This document shows positions 8,988 to 19,367 of a DNA stretch of 64,000 bases, in pieces. The translations under genes and the position numbers were made by a program. Origin of the DNA: Azolla caroliniana (taxonomy: Eukaryota > Polypodiophyta); contig JBHGNT010000017.1 of assembly GCA_043228905.1 (NCBI GenBank), forward strand, positions 11,160,001-11,224,000, in the 5' to 3' direction. The notes below the pieces were generated by a model that saw nothing but the letters and a program-made list of their open reading frames with translations, ran no database searches and was not told the origin of the DNA. Each line of letters starts with the position of its first letter. The stretch's first letter is position 1.

Positions 8988-10869
8988 TGTGCATTCATGT
9001 TGCGTGCTCATCGTGCTTGTACCCATTTGGTCACTTGGCTCGTGCGGTGATCTCGGAAGGTCGACAAGTCGTGATCAACGAGAGCCACCGGCCTCACAAA
9101 ACAAAGGGCAACGAGACCTTGCTCGGGAAGGGGTCAGGAAGTAGTATTGTCGTAAAGCAAACCTCGGGTCTTCTCTATCCCTTGAGTACTCCCTAGTCCA
9201 AGACCCCCGTGGTCCCGCCCAAGTAACACACACGTGAGCCACTGTCTCCGAGACTGGTTCCGTCTCCGGGGTCTTATTACTATGTACAAGTGCTGGTGTG
9301 TCTTTATTCTATACATCTATCGGAGTCACCGGTGCTTGGATCTGTGGTCCGGTTAAGGCCGTTTTGGCCAATTCTTCTGTGGCCAGGTCCAAGTCTTGTT
9401 CTAGGCTCTGGATCCTCGACCGGGCCATCTCTAGTTCTCCGGTTGTGACTAGCAACCGGTCCATCTGCGCTTTCTCTTCCTCCTCTATGTAGTGCACCAC
9501 TCCGGCAATCTGTTCTCCAATCCACCGGAGCCATTGGCTGCAGGTACCCTATTGTTGCGTTTGCACGGAGGGTTGGCTGTTGGTTCCGCTAGCCAGTGGT
9601 CGGTCTTGTCCGGTTGCGTCGAGCTACAACTCTATCTCTGGTTGGTGACCACTTTGCCATTCAGGTTCCGGTTGCACTTTCGTTGGCCGTTCCGCCTCTG
9701 ATTGCGCTTGACTTGCCGGTGCGGGAGGCGACTGTGTTGTCAACTCTGGCTCTTGTTGGTGACCACTTTGCCGTTTTGGTTGCAGCTCCGTTGGCCGCTC
9801 TGCCTCTGAATGCTCTTGGCCTGCTGGTGGGGTCGACAACTGTACTCCGGCGCTTGCATTTCGGGTCTTGTCGTATCCTGACCCACCGGTATGGCTTGTT
9901 GTGCAGGGAGCTCTATGACCAGTTCTGTCTAAACCGGTTCCGGTTCCACCCTTGGTGCAGGGTACTTAGTGCGGGGTAGAGGCATTCCATCCTTCTTTGG
10001 GTCCGAACGCTCCCCAGCCTGTTCTACGGTGCTTGCCTTCTGGCGCCGCTGGAGGTGCTCTAACGGTTCCTCCTCCGCTTCCTCCTCCTGAGTCCCGATG
10101 TTGATTCTTGCTGCCAAGGGGTTCGGCTCTTGTTGAACCGGTCGATGAAATATGATCTTGATTGGCTGTGCCGGTGTCTCCTCCTGCGTTTCTGCCTACT
10201 GCTTCCTATTGGGGCACTCTTTTTCCGCCTTGTTCGTGTCGGCCACCTTCCCTTTGGGTGCCTTAAAGGCCAACAACTGTTGTCGTTTCGAAGCCGTTTT
10301 TGGGGTGTCTTCGATCATTCTACCCCGCTTCGTGGTCTTTGTGGGCTCGATAGGTGGCTCCAATAGGGTGAGCCATTGCGCCACTGCAGTCCATATTTTC
10401 CGACCCTCCTTGCCTCTTACAGAGTCGATGGCCGCATAGAGGCCCTCCGCAATCAGTACCGACCAGTCCACCTTCACGCCTTCATACATTGCTATGATTA
10501 AGCCGGCTCGGTTCTGAGGCATGCACGGGGGTTGAGGGTATACATGTCCTAATTCATGGAGCACACGAGCACATGGGGTTGAGGGTTGTCGATAGTGAAG
10601 ATGCCTCCCTCCGGAAGGCCAATCAAAGCATGGATGGCCTCCTCCGTGATCAGTTTTGTGTCGATTTCTTTTACTATCTTCTCCGCCTCCCGGTGCGGTG
10701 GCGCCTCCATGATCGTGAGGAACCCTTCTAACCCGTGTTGCCTTAGCCACTTCTTGGCTGCTTCAGAGAGTGCTTGGCAGTCCATGGCTTCTTCGAGGTC
10801 GGTGAGCGCTGGTGAGGGATGTGTGTGAGGAGGCTCTATGTGCATGGGCTCGTGTCTGATGATCTTCAA

Positions 10870-11197
10870 TCGCCTATCTACGTTTGTGCTCCTCTGTTCG
10901 CGAAATGTGAAGACCTCTATGCGGTGGGGGTTTTCTTACTGCATGTTGGTGCCTGTTTTTCTTACCCGCATGTGTGCACGTCGTGTACTAGAATAGAATG
11001 ACGTGCCATGTGGCAGCGGTTTAATACCCTATTAATAGCCCCCTACGTACCTTTTCAAAGTGCATGTTCATTCCTTGTTCTTGCATGTGTCCGTTCACAC
11101 CTCGCCCTTGCGTGATTTACTTTGATTTGATTTGATTGGATTTGATTTTTCTTTTTTCTTTTTTCTTTTTCTTTCTTTTTAAGATAAAACTGTTTGG
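10870..11197 (-). other. Spacer between element A integrase and third ORF
   Basis: About 330 bp with no convincing coding match. It contains a (GATTT)n stretch near 11120-11148 and a purine-rich tract on the coding strand (about 11145-11180). Confidence 0.5.
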
Positions 11198-11434
11198 TTA
11201 ATTCGCATCCGGTCCCACCGGACCCTTATCTGAATTTTGGGACTTATCGGCCGTTGGACTGCTTGCCGTTGCGTCGTTCTTGCCGTTTACCGGCTTGTGC
11301 TCCCTCATACCGGCTTCGCGCTTGCCATTTGCTAAACGTGTTGCCGTCTCTTCCGACTTACCGATATCCGGTTTTGTGTCGGCCTTTACTTGTTCAAATG
11401 GGTTTCTTGGCATGGGTCCATTGTATGGTTTGAG

Positions 11435-12388
11435 TCAAAACCCATTGACCCATTTACCCAGAACCTCGCCGGCGAGTGTCCCTAACTGGCAGGAACCGTT
11501 GAACTCACGCGTGATCCAGTATGGTCCAGTCCACCAAAATCGTAGCTTCCCCGGCATCTTACCCATCCGGGTCTGGAATACTAGTACCAGCTTACTGATT
11601 CCGAACATCTTTTCGTTCCCTTTTCCGTGAGGATCCATGAACGCTTTCCTTCGCCGCTGCTCAAGTTCTAGGTGCATGATGTTGGCTAGACAGTGTTCTT
11701 CCAATTCGCATAGCGCGGCTAACCGGATCGCTTCCGATTCCTTCTCATTTAGGCGTTCCCGAATCTGTATTCGTAAACTCGATACCTGGAACTCGACTGG
11801 CATCACTGCCTCCAATCCAAATGCTAGGTGAAACGGTGTTGTGTGGATACTTGTCTTATATGCCATTCGATAGGCCCAGAGTGCATTGTGTAGCTTTGTA
11901 TCCCAATCCGTTCGATTCTCATTAACGATTTCTCGAAAGATGTTCTGTAGTGTTTTATTTGTTGACTCAGCTAATCCATTGGCTTGCGGATAATAGAGAG
12001 TGCTCCGTTTGTGCACCACCGCATAGAATGTCGTCAAACTTTCCACTACTTGCCCTAAAAAGTACCCACCTTGGTCACTTATTAGCTCTATCGGACCTCC
12101 ATACCGGCACCAGATGTATTCATATAAAAAATTTGCCATGGATGCCGCGGTGTTGTCGCGTAGTGCTTTGGCTTCTACCCATTTTGTGCAATAATCCGTA
12201 GCGACAATCACGTACCGGTTGCCGGTTCTCATTGCTGGTGGTTTGAATGGACCGACAAAATCCAACCCCCATTTCTGAAATGGTTCTAATGGTAGCATAG
12301 GCTGGTGAGGCATCCTGGCTTGTTCGATTGGTTGGCCCATTCGCTGACATAGATCGCATTCTTTAGCCTCCCGGATTACATCCTTCAA
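11435..12388 (-). CDS. Element A integrase
   Basis: A 317-residue open frame of Ty3/gypsy integrase. It starts inside the zinc-binding region (CDLCQRMGQP, the CxxC half). The core follows: KWGLDFVGPF, VIVATDYCTKWVEAKAL (first Asp), LISDQGGYF (second Asp), YYPQANGLAEST (with the third acidic residue in NGLAES/TNK), and then WAYRMAYKTSIHTTPF. The C-terminal GPFKI-like module reads TGPYWITREFNG. The upstream HHxx half lies before 12388 in another frame. A Lys/Asp-rich tail coded at 11198-11413 follows. The frame is intact here although the element as a whole is dead. Confidence 0.88.
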   Translation of the reverse strand: MKDVIREAKECDLCQRMGQPIEQARMPHQPMLPLEPFQKWGLDFVGPFKPPAMRTGNRYVIVATDYCTKWVEAKALRDNTAASMANFLYEYIWCRYGGPIELISDQGGYFLGQVVESLTTFYAVVHKRSTLYYPQANGLAESTNKTLQNIFREIVNENRTDWDTKLHNALWAYRMAYKTSIHTTPFHLAFGLEAVMPVEFQVSSLRIQIRERLNEKESEAIRLAALCELEEHCLANIMHLELEQRRRKAFMDPHGKGNEKMFGISKLVLVFQTRMGKMPGKLRFWWTGPYWITREFNGSCQLGTLAGEVLGKWVNGF

Positions 12389-12520
12389 TGTTGTTGGCCA
12401 CCATAGTCCACTCTACCATATTTTCCTTGCCGTAGCGTCTCCGGCATAATGTCCTCCAGCCACTCCGCAGTGTGCTTCACGCAATATTATGTCCTTTTCA
12501 TCACTGCGCATTGTACGCCG

Positions 12521-13057
12521 CTATATGCCATCTGCGCCTTTGTGGTATAGTGTGTCCTGTAATAGACAAAAGTGTCGGCTTTGAACCGCTAAGCGTTTCC
12601 TCTCGTCTTTGTTCATCTCCTCCGGAGGTAAGCCGGTGCTCAGAAATTGGTGCATGTTGGTGAGCCACTTGTCTTCCTCTGCGACCATACCATCTGTTAT
12701 CGTTTTTGTTGTGACTCTAAACAACTCTGCATCCGGGAAATCGTTTGGGACGCCGTCACCGGTATCACCGGAATCTAACCGGCTCAAATAGTCTGCTACC
12801 ACATGTTGTATGTCGGGTCGGTGGAATATCTCGAACTCAAATTCTTGTAATAGTAACGTCCACCGGGCCAGCTTACCGGTGAGTGATGCTTTGGACACCA
12901 AGTAGAAGAGCAAGGAATGATCTACGTGAAAGGAAAATTTCCTTCCCAATAGATAGTGTCTAAACTTGGTGACATTGTAGATCATGCCCAAGGTCTCTCT
13001 TTCCGTTGTGGAATAATTACGTTCTGCTTGGGACAGCTTCCGGCTGGCATAATACAC
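12521..13057 (-). pseudogene. Element A RNase H and linker to integrase
   Basis: Gypsy RNase H with ASRKLSQAERNYSTTERETLGMIY, the HVDHSLL box, and VVADYLSRLDSG at the domain end. It then has an acidic linker (FPDAELFRV) and the start of the integrase zinc region (HFCLLQDTLYHKGADG). It is continuous with the RT upstream through a stop near 13075. Confidence 0.88.
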
Positions 13058-13075
13058 TGGCCGATACCACTTCAG

Positions 13076-14220
13076 TTATGTAAGTTGCATAAGCGCGCTC
13101 CCCATTGCGATGTCAGACGCGTCAACGAACACATGCAACTCTTTAGACCAATCTGGAGGTTGCACCACCGACGCTTGTGACAATAGTACTTTTAGTGCCC
13201 GATAAGCCTTGTCTTCTGTGTCCGTCCATTGGAACGGTGTATGATGTACCGCAGCCAGGTCTGCCAAATACCGGAGCATTCGGCTATGCCACCGAATTTG
13301 TCCTAAGAACCAACTTAATGCCTTTGCCGTGGTTGGTGCATGTGCCTCCAAAATAGCTTTGACCTTGTCCGGATCCACTGCAATACCGTCCTTGCTCACG
13401 ATATGCCCAAATAACACACCGCTGGACACTCCGAACACACATTTTGTCGGGTTAAGGCTTAGCCAGTAAACCCTACATTTCTCTAGACATAGTCGAAGGT
13501 GCTAATGGTGATCCCCTTCCCGGCTATAAACAGTGAAGTCGTCCAGGAACACCTGCATGAATGCCGGAATGAATTCTCCGAAAATCTCCATGAGGATCCA
13601 TTGGAAGGTTTTCGGTGCCGTTTTCAGTCCGAACATCATAACTACGGCAACAAAGACTCCCCATTCGGTGACAAAAGCAGTTTTCTCCTAGTCGTCGGGG
13701 TGCATCCGGATCTAATTATAGCCGTTGAAACCGTCCAGAAAACTGTACACCTCATGACCGGCGACCGCATCCAGGACTCCATCCGTGAATGGAAGTGGAA
13801 TGGAAGTGGAATGGAAGTGGAAAGACGTATGTTACCGTAGCCACATTCAATTTCCGGTAGTCGATGCAAACTCTTATCTTACCATTCTTTTTCGGTACTA
13901 CGACTATCGGACTCAGCCATGTGGCTTTCTTTACCGGTCCGATGAAACCAACCCTTAGCAACTTGTTGATTTCTTCTTTGACTTTTGTTGCGTAATTCAA
14001 GTTCATCCGGTAACGCCATTGCGCTACCGGTTTGGCGTCTTTACTTAGATGTATCTGGTGCTGATACAACTAAGGATCGAGTCCCTGCATGTCCTCATAG
14101 GACCAGGCAAACACATCGCTAAATTCTTTTAGAAGTGTGATCATTGCCATTTTGTTCTCTGGGGTCATTTCCTTGGCGATGTGAACCGGTCTTGCGTCCT
14201 CTGTGGTCCAGAATACCTTC
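13076..14220 (-). pseudogene. Element A reverse transcriptase, frameshifted
   Basis: RT domain in several frames. 13752-14069 carries GFIGPVKKATWLSPIVVVPKK and CIDYRKLN. A middle part around 13520-13750 includes the catalytic box VFLDDFTVYS (about 13520-13560), and 13076-13438 carries the thumb and connection (VFGVSSGVLFGHIVSKDG, then FLGQIRWHSRML). At 13790-13825 an 11 bp unit (CACTTCCATTC on the coding strand) is present three times where one is expected, adding 22 nt and shifting the frame. Extra stops occur near 13690 and 14072. Confidence 0.85.
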
Positions 14221-14249
14221 AGATGCCGGTAGGACACTTCCTTACCAAT

Positions 14250-14588
14250 CTAAACTCTCTGTGGCGTGTCTCCGTCCAAGGGTACTAAGGGTGATCTGTT
14301 TATCACATATGTCGCCGTCGATAGTGCCTCAGCCCAAAACTTCTTGGGTAGTTTTGCATGCGCCAGCATACTCCAGACCCTCTCCATTATGGTTCGGTTC
14401 ATCCTCTCAGCCAGCCCGTTTAGTTCCGGCGTCTTCGGCACGATAAATTTGAGCCGGATTCCCTTCGAGCAACAGTACTCCTCGAACTGCCCCCGGTATT
14501 CCCCTCCGTTATCTGCTCGAACCGCCTTCAGCTTCCGGTTGGTTTCTCTTTCCACTCTCACGTGCAGCTCTTTGAAGACGGATAACAC
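14250..14588 (-). pseudogene. Copia D integrase core, partial
   Basis: 112 open codons of copia integrase: AVRADNGGEYRGQFEEYC, with the second catalytic Asp, then TPELNGLAERMNRTIMER with the catalytic Glu, and AYVINRSP-type context (ATYVINRSPLVPL). It is truncated shortly after TPQRV. Confidence 0.88.
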
Positions 14589-15704
14589 CTAATCCTTCAT
14601 CTTCAACGGTGTGGCCCACAGCTTCCGGCTGTGGTCATCTATGAACATCATGAAGTACTGCGATCCTGCATGTGACTTCGTGTCCACTTGACACACATCC
14701 GTGTGCACCAACTCCAGTGGCGCATTACATCTCATCGGTGGCCTCGATCGGAAGGAGGTCCGGTTTTGTTTACCGGCCAGACAATCAGTGGACTTCTCCA
14801 AGTCCGCGTTCTTCACTGGAATGAGGTTGTCGTCTACAAGCCTCTTCATCCCCTTCTCGCTCATGTGACACAGCCTCTTGTGCCACAGCTCACCGGCAGT
14901 GTTGGATGCCACGTTCACTTCCTCCGGACATAACCGGGCATTCATCAGGTACAGGGTGTTGACCTTCCGGGCCCGAGCCACAATCAGGCTCCCTTTGCTG
15001 AACTTCATAACACCGTTCCAGATGCTACCCGTGTAGCCTTCATCATCTAGCCGACCGGTTGATATCAGGTTCAGACGAACCTCCGGAACGTGTCGGACAT
15101 CCTTCAACAACAGCTTGCATCTGGTTGGCGTTGTCAACCACACATCTCCTATGCCGACAATTCGGCATGTACCTTCATTCCCCATCCAAGTCGTCTCGTC
15201 GCCGGCAAGGTTTAACTCACTCTCCTCAGTGATGAGCATCAACTCTTCTTCACTTGCCGCGATTGCCGTCGTTCCCTTCCGGTCCGGCCCCCTCCGGTCT
15301 TTACCGTTCCGGTCCGGTGTCCGCTTCGAATCGGTACCGTCGGTTTCCTTGTCTTTTCGGAAGTGCCGATAGTTCTTCTGGAAGTGTCTCGGCTTGCCGC
15401 AATAGAAGCAAGTAGGCCTCCCCCTTGACTTTGACCGGGTCCGCGACTTTTCCCGGTTCTGGGGACTACGGTTCCTTTGTCTTCCGCGTTCCGATTCGGT
15501 AAGGAGTGCTTTGGAGTCGGAGCTCGTATCCTTATCTTTCCGACGCGCCTCCTCATCTAGCAAGCTTGACTTTACTCTTGCAAGGGATAACTGTTTCCCT
15601 TTCGGCCCGGCGTTGCCCAAAGTGACAACCAACATCTCCCAACTATCGGGGAGGGAACCGAACAGGAGTAGCGCTAGTACCTCGTCGACGAGAGGTACTT
15701 CCAA
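14589..15704 (-). pseudogene. Copia D nucleocapsid, protease, GAG-pre-integrase and integrase start
   Basis: 371 open codons. CFYCGKPRHFQKN is a CCHC knuckle missing its last Cys (Tyr-Arg-His follow). A protease-like region lies around residues 165-250 (TTWMGNEGTCRIVGIG; the usual DSGA catalytic motif is not visible). Then come WHKRLCHMSEKGMKRL (GAG-pre-integrase) and LVHTDVCQVD...MFIDDHSR with the first integrase Asp. One stop separates it from gag upstream and one from the integrase core downstream. Confidence 0.85.
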
Positions 15705-15728
15705 TGACGTTGCCTGGTGTATCAGCCC

Positions 15729-16103
15729 CTAGAACGCATTCATGTGCTCCGCCATGCTGGAGCCATCTTGGTACCGGAGTCTTACTAGGTTCTGGAATAC
15801 CGAAACCTGGTTAACATCATTTTTGTTCTGAAACATAATGTCAATCTTCTCCCAAAGCTCATGAGCCTTGCTCTCTTCATTGAAGTTGTTGTATAGGCTC
15901 ATGTCGTTGAAGCACCGTATGTACGCCGTTGTCTTCATGTGCATCACCTCCCATATCGTGGCGTCGATTTTGTCTGATCTCTTGTCCCCGAACTGAACCG
16001 GCAACCAAAGATCTTTAACCACGAGCATGTCCCTCATCTTCGACTTCCACACTGAATAGTTGGAGCCGGTGAGCTTGAACATGCCTCCCAACGATTCGTC
16101 CAT
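15729..16103 (-). pseudogene. Copia D gag, N-terminal part
   Basis: 124 codons starting MDESLGGMFKLTGSNYSVWK, the familiar start of copia Gag (UBN2-type capsid), with HELWEKIDIMFQNK and LVRLRYQDGSSMAEHMNAF. The first ATG lies 15 nt beyond the PBS. A stop at 15729 separates it from the next open stretch. Confidence 0.85.
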
Positions 16104-16118
16104 CTTCTGTGTCGTTTC

Positions 16119-16130
16119 GCTCTGATACCA
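16119..16130 (-). other. Primer binding site of Copia D
   Basis: On the minus strand TGGTATCAGAGC, the classic initiator tRNA-Met PBS of plant Copia elements, three bases after the 5' LTR end. Confidence 0.92.
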
Positions 16131-16133
16131 CTT

Positions 16134-16783
16134 TGACAGGAACTACACGCTCCGATGAACAACGCTCGGCCACAACCGAGTCTAAAATCAAACACCGAAA
16201 ACGGATGATGAACGCACGACACAAAGGAGAGAAGAGTACACAAGATGTTTAACGTGGAAAACCCTGAGAGGGAAAAACACGGGAGTTCACAAACTCCAAA
16301 CTATCACTATATCACGATGATTACAATCAGTGAGCTGACGAAGGCAATGACCTTGTGCTCACGATCTTCGCCACAGGCGGCGGTTACAATAGAGGCAACG
16401 ACCTCTTCCTCTCTCTCTCTCTCTCTCTCTGTACACTGTTATGCGCTCTCTGATCTAGCGCCAACAAGAATGACAACTATTCTCTAAGTTTGCCCTAAGT
16501 CATATTTATACTAATATGACTTTTCGGCTATTTACAAATATAGGCCCGATGGACTCTCAAAAAACATATTTACGAATATGTCCCTCCATCCGGTGAGCAC
16601 TCCTCACCGGGCCTGCATCATCCGACGCTTGCCGAGTACTCGTCATCAGGTTCTCACCGGGTGTTCCGTAGTCGGGTACTTGTCATCCGGTTCTCACCGG
16701 GTCTTCATCATCCAGCTCTTGCCGGGTACTCGTCATCCTGTTCTCACCGGGTCATCCCATCTGGAGGGACCTGTTTCCTAACA
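16134..16783 (-). repeat. Copia D 5' LTR
   Basis: 650 bp. On the minus strand it starts TGTTAGGAA and ends TTCCTGTCA, an imperfect inverted pair. It contains a CT microsatellite (about 16403-16430) and CACCGG-rich repeats near 16590-16750. The flanking bases are TATTC (16784-16788). The partner duplication was lost with the 3' end. Confidence 0.88.
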
Positions 16784-17300
16784 TATTCTTCCTCCAGTTT
16801 TGGTTGATGTGTGTTGTTTTTAACCAAGGGCGTGCCAACAATAGTGGGTAAGCTCCCTGAGCCTATAGCTGGAAAACTACTGCCGAAATGCGAAATGTGT
16901 GACCCCCGATGGTCACTTCCAAATCCCGTATTAATCCGGTTGGTCGTACTCAGCTTGTGTTTGCCATTCGAAGCCAAAACGGGCATGGTTCCCAGTCATG
17001 GATTCCTAGAGTGTTACATGTTTGGAGGTTGATCACGTTCACGCCGGATCCTCTATCGATAATCGTGCCGGGTAGCTCTTTTCCTTTCACGATGGTTGTG
17101 ATTGCCGGACTGCTCGTGTCTACTACCGTCGGTCCTTCCTCCGGATTTGAAAAGAAAGTCGGGGTCGGTGGTGTGTTGGTTATCGTCCTTCCTGTCTTCA
17201 GTCCTTCCGTGAAGCGTGGTACCAGTTGCAATAGCCGCCCTAACGGCAGCGTTATTTAGCATTCTTTTAACACTTGCCATGTTGGGTTTTCGGGCTACCC
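16784..17300 (-). pseudogene. Element A protease region
   Basis: Retropepsin-like aspartic protease of the gypsy polyprotein in broken frames. IIDRGSGVNVINLQT has the DRGSGVN variant of the DSG active-site motif (about 17000-17050). A C-terminal ARPWLKTTHINQNW motif lies just before Copia D (about 16786-16830). A single stop follows the sequence ISAVVFQL. Confidence 0.75.
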
Positions 17301-18694
17301 TAAGCTAGTAACCTCTTCGGCATTCTCCTTTTGTTGTTCGAGCTATGCCGCATTCCGCTCGTTTGCCTTCTTTACCCATTCGGTTGCTTGCTTCCGGATA
17401 GCTTCTTGAATTTCCCATTCCGTGGTTTTGCCTTTTGATCTTGTAGTGACTTGTTGTAAGTCCACGACTTCCATGTCTACCATGTTCACCATTGGTCGCT
17501 TGTCATAGCTCTTCGCCGGACATTGGTTACTATAGTGGCCTTCTTGCCAACAATAATAGCAGTACGCCTTCCGGATGTTACTGGATTCGGCATTTGTGCC
17601 CGCACCTGGTTGAGGTCCTGTGGTAAGTGCTTGGTTTTGGTTCGGTTGGCTGTTTGGAGCGCCCTTTTCCGGTTCCCGTGGATGACCCCCCTTTTTTTGA
17701 AATGACGTTTCTTGTTGAAATTCTTTTTGTTTCGGTAACCTTGATGGGGCTGATCGTCATACTTGCCATAGTCGTCCCGTCGTTGGTTGTAAAAAGGGGA
17801 CTGATCCCGGTTGTATCTCTCGTACCGCCCATTATAGTCCCAGTATCTATCCTGTCTATCATACCGGTCATAAGCGTCTCTTCGATTGTTGTGCCGAACA
17901 TCTTGTGTCGGCCGGCAGCACTCCTCTCGCCGCCAGCGTTCTTCTTCTTCCTCCCGGTTGCTTTGTGGTTCAATTTGCCGGACCAGTGATGCTTGCGGAT
18001 TTAACAAGTTATACTCGCATCGTTCCATTGTGTGACTTCTCGAGTGGACGAGCAAGCCTTGGGAATGCATGGTGCATTCCAACGCCGAATGTCCGGCATT
18101 CAGGCATGTCGTACATTGAATTGCTTGTCGGAAGCGGAGGTCCTCATCTGTCAGTAGTGCACGCTGAAGTGCGCCCATGGTTAGCCATGAACTTGATTTT
18201 TCCATTTCCCGAACGCGGTCGATCACTTGATCTATGCTGCTGGTGCGGAAATCAATGAGGGTGCACACCATTCGTAAGGGTTCCCAGAGTGCTGCTAAGA
18301 ATATGGTCTTTGTTTCTTCCTCCGGTGGTGCCCGACTGAGCTGACTGTGGATCCGCTGGAACCGGATGACAAACTGTTGAATGTTCTTCGTTGGTTCCTG
18401 TCGGATAATGTAAAATAGGCCTACCATTTCCCGTTGGTTCAGCTCCTTATGAAAGAAATGCAAGAATTTGGTCTTTAATAATTCAAACGTGGGGATGGTT
18501 CTGGGATCTTGTGTTCGGTGCCATCTGGCGGCCGGTCCCTCCAGGGTCATGCCGAACTCAGCCATTTTTGAGCGTTCCTCTTCGTCCGCATTTAAGCATT
18601 GGGACACATGGTTTGCCTCCCAGGTCTGCTGAAATGCATGGACGTGGGCTTCCGCGTCCGAATCATCCCGGTATCTGGGATATTGGAACGGCAT
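17300..18694 (-). pseudogene. Element A capsid and nucleocapsid (gag)
   Basis: A 402-codon open stretch (17486-18694) plus a frameshifted tail. It starts MPFQYPRYRDDSDAEAHVHA, followed by a retrotrans_gag-type capsid (GPAARWHRTQD, FLHFFHKELNQREM, FVIRFQRIHSQL). There are cysteine pairs in CTTCLNAGHSALEC (a CCHC knuckle, residues about 197-210) and, after the frameshift, a second CYYCxQEGHYSNQC-like knuckle near 17510-17555. An Arg/Tyr/Asp-rich region (residues about 265-330) lies between. Element B is collinear. Confidence 0.85.
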
Positions 18695-18703
18695 ATCGTC
18701 GTC

Positions 18704-19312
18704 TCATGTCGGTACACGGGCTGGTGGTGTCGGTGTTCTTTCCTCCTCCTCTATCGGCGTCGGAGGTCTTGCCCGCTCCTCTGTCAGCGTCGTAGGTCTT
18801 TCTTGTTCCTCTTTCGGTGTTGGAGGCCTCTCCTCCTCGACTTCCGGTGTCGAAGGTCTCTCTTCCTCGACTTCTGGTTCCGGAGTGTGCTCGATTTCCG
18901 GTGCCGGAGGTTCCAGCCTTGTCAATTCTGGTTCTGGTGTCCGCAAGGTATATGACTCCTCGTCCTCCGGTCCATTTGGGGTGTCGTTACTGTTGCGGTA
19001 GTTCGTCTGCGCGTTGTATTCCCCTTCCGAATCCGATTCAAAAGCTGAAAATGCTTCGGATTCGCCTTCGCCCGCTGCCAATGCCTGGAGAAGGGATTCC
19101 GCTTCCCGAAGGCTGCTTAGGCTACTTCCTTCGTCCGGGTAGTCGTTTTGTTGTGAATGAAGTGACTCCTTGGCCACTCTCCGGATCACCTTGGAAAATG
19201 AGTGATCCGCTCTGATTTCTTCTGTCGCTTGCTGGAAAGCCTCTCTCTTCCTCAGCCGTTCAGCAAGTCTCCTTGCTCGCTCGGTAACCGGGTCGTTCGT
19301 TGGTCTAGTCAT
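18704..19312 (-). pseudogene. Element A acidic leader ORF upstream of capsid
   Basis: 202 codons beginning MTRPTNDPVTERARRLAERL. The N-terminal third is helical and charged. The C-terminal half repeats PTPxEEEERP-like units, giving an acidic, proline-rich stretch. It ends in a TGA ten nucleotides before the MPFQ start of the capsid ORF. In element B the equivalent codon is Pro and the two would join as PTPDDDMPF, though B has its own TGA eleven codons earlier. It could be a gag N-terminal extension or a separate small ORF. Confidence 0.6.
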
Positions 19313-19346
19313 CCATTCCCGCCGCTATTCGTTGCGATTGTGCAGG

Positions 19347-19367
19347 AATCGTGGTCGCCAAAAACTG
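19347..19367 (-). other. Primer-binding-site-like sequence of element A
   Basis: Immediately inside the 5' LTR on the minus strand comes CAGTTTTTGGCGACCACG. TGGCGAC is the start of PBSs complementary to tRNA-Arg used by some plant Tat-type gypsy elements. Only the first bases match my expectation. The same sequence occurs in element B (about 32756-32776). Confidence 0.5.

Larger units (their letters stand above)
7781..9241 (+). mobile_element. Solo LTR inserted in element A third ORF
   Basis: A block of about 1457 bp absent from the otherwise collinear element B. It starts TGTCGTGATATGG, much like the element C LTR start, and its 3' part (CCTAGTCCAAGACCCC...) resembles the element C LTR end. 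A TATA box (CCTATAAAAGG, about 8165-8175) places U3 left and R-U5 right, so it is in + orientation. The boundary is ambiguous by about 4 bp: CTGTC at 7780-7784 and 9242-9246 is a perfect duplication, while starting at TGTCGT gives GCCGC/GCCAC. Confidence 0.7.
6397..10869 (-). pseudogene. Element A third ORF: N-terminal domain plus long coiled coil
   Basis: Coding region between integrase and the 3' LTR, broken by frameshifts and by the solo LTR at about 7781-9241. Reading on the minus strand from 10869 there are four parts. First is a globular-looking region of about 200 residues (LEEAMDCQALSEAAKKWL, later MYEGVKVDWSVLIAEGLYA). Second is a Pro/Glu/Gln-rich linker with repeated EAERPTxxQPE units (about 9620-10120). 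Third is heptad-rich helix (about 6900-7780 and 9310-9500) with MGLERIQFIVQAWRNK. Last is a Gln/Pro run near 6500-6580. Element B carries a homologue. I recognise no known domain. Position suggests a sub-genomic or readthrough product, as for env-like or extra ORFs of other plant gypsy elements. Confidence 0.65.
14221..16783 (-). mobile_element. Copia D, 3'-deleted Copia element inside element A
   Basis: Minus-strand Ty1/copia element with a 650 bp 5' LTR (16134-16783), a PBS, gag, zinc knuckle, protease, GAG-pre-integrase and part of integrase. It stops near 14221, where copia integrase sequence (GKEVSYRHLKVF) runs straight into gypsy RT-upstream sequence. RT, RNase H and the 3' LTR are gone, presumably by deletion. 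It sits just downstream of the element A protease (after QNWRKN). Confidence 0.88.
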
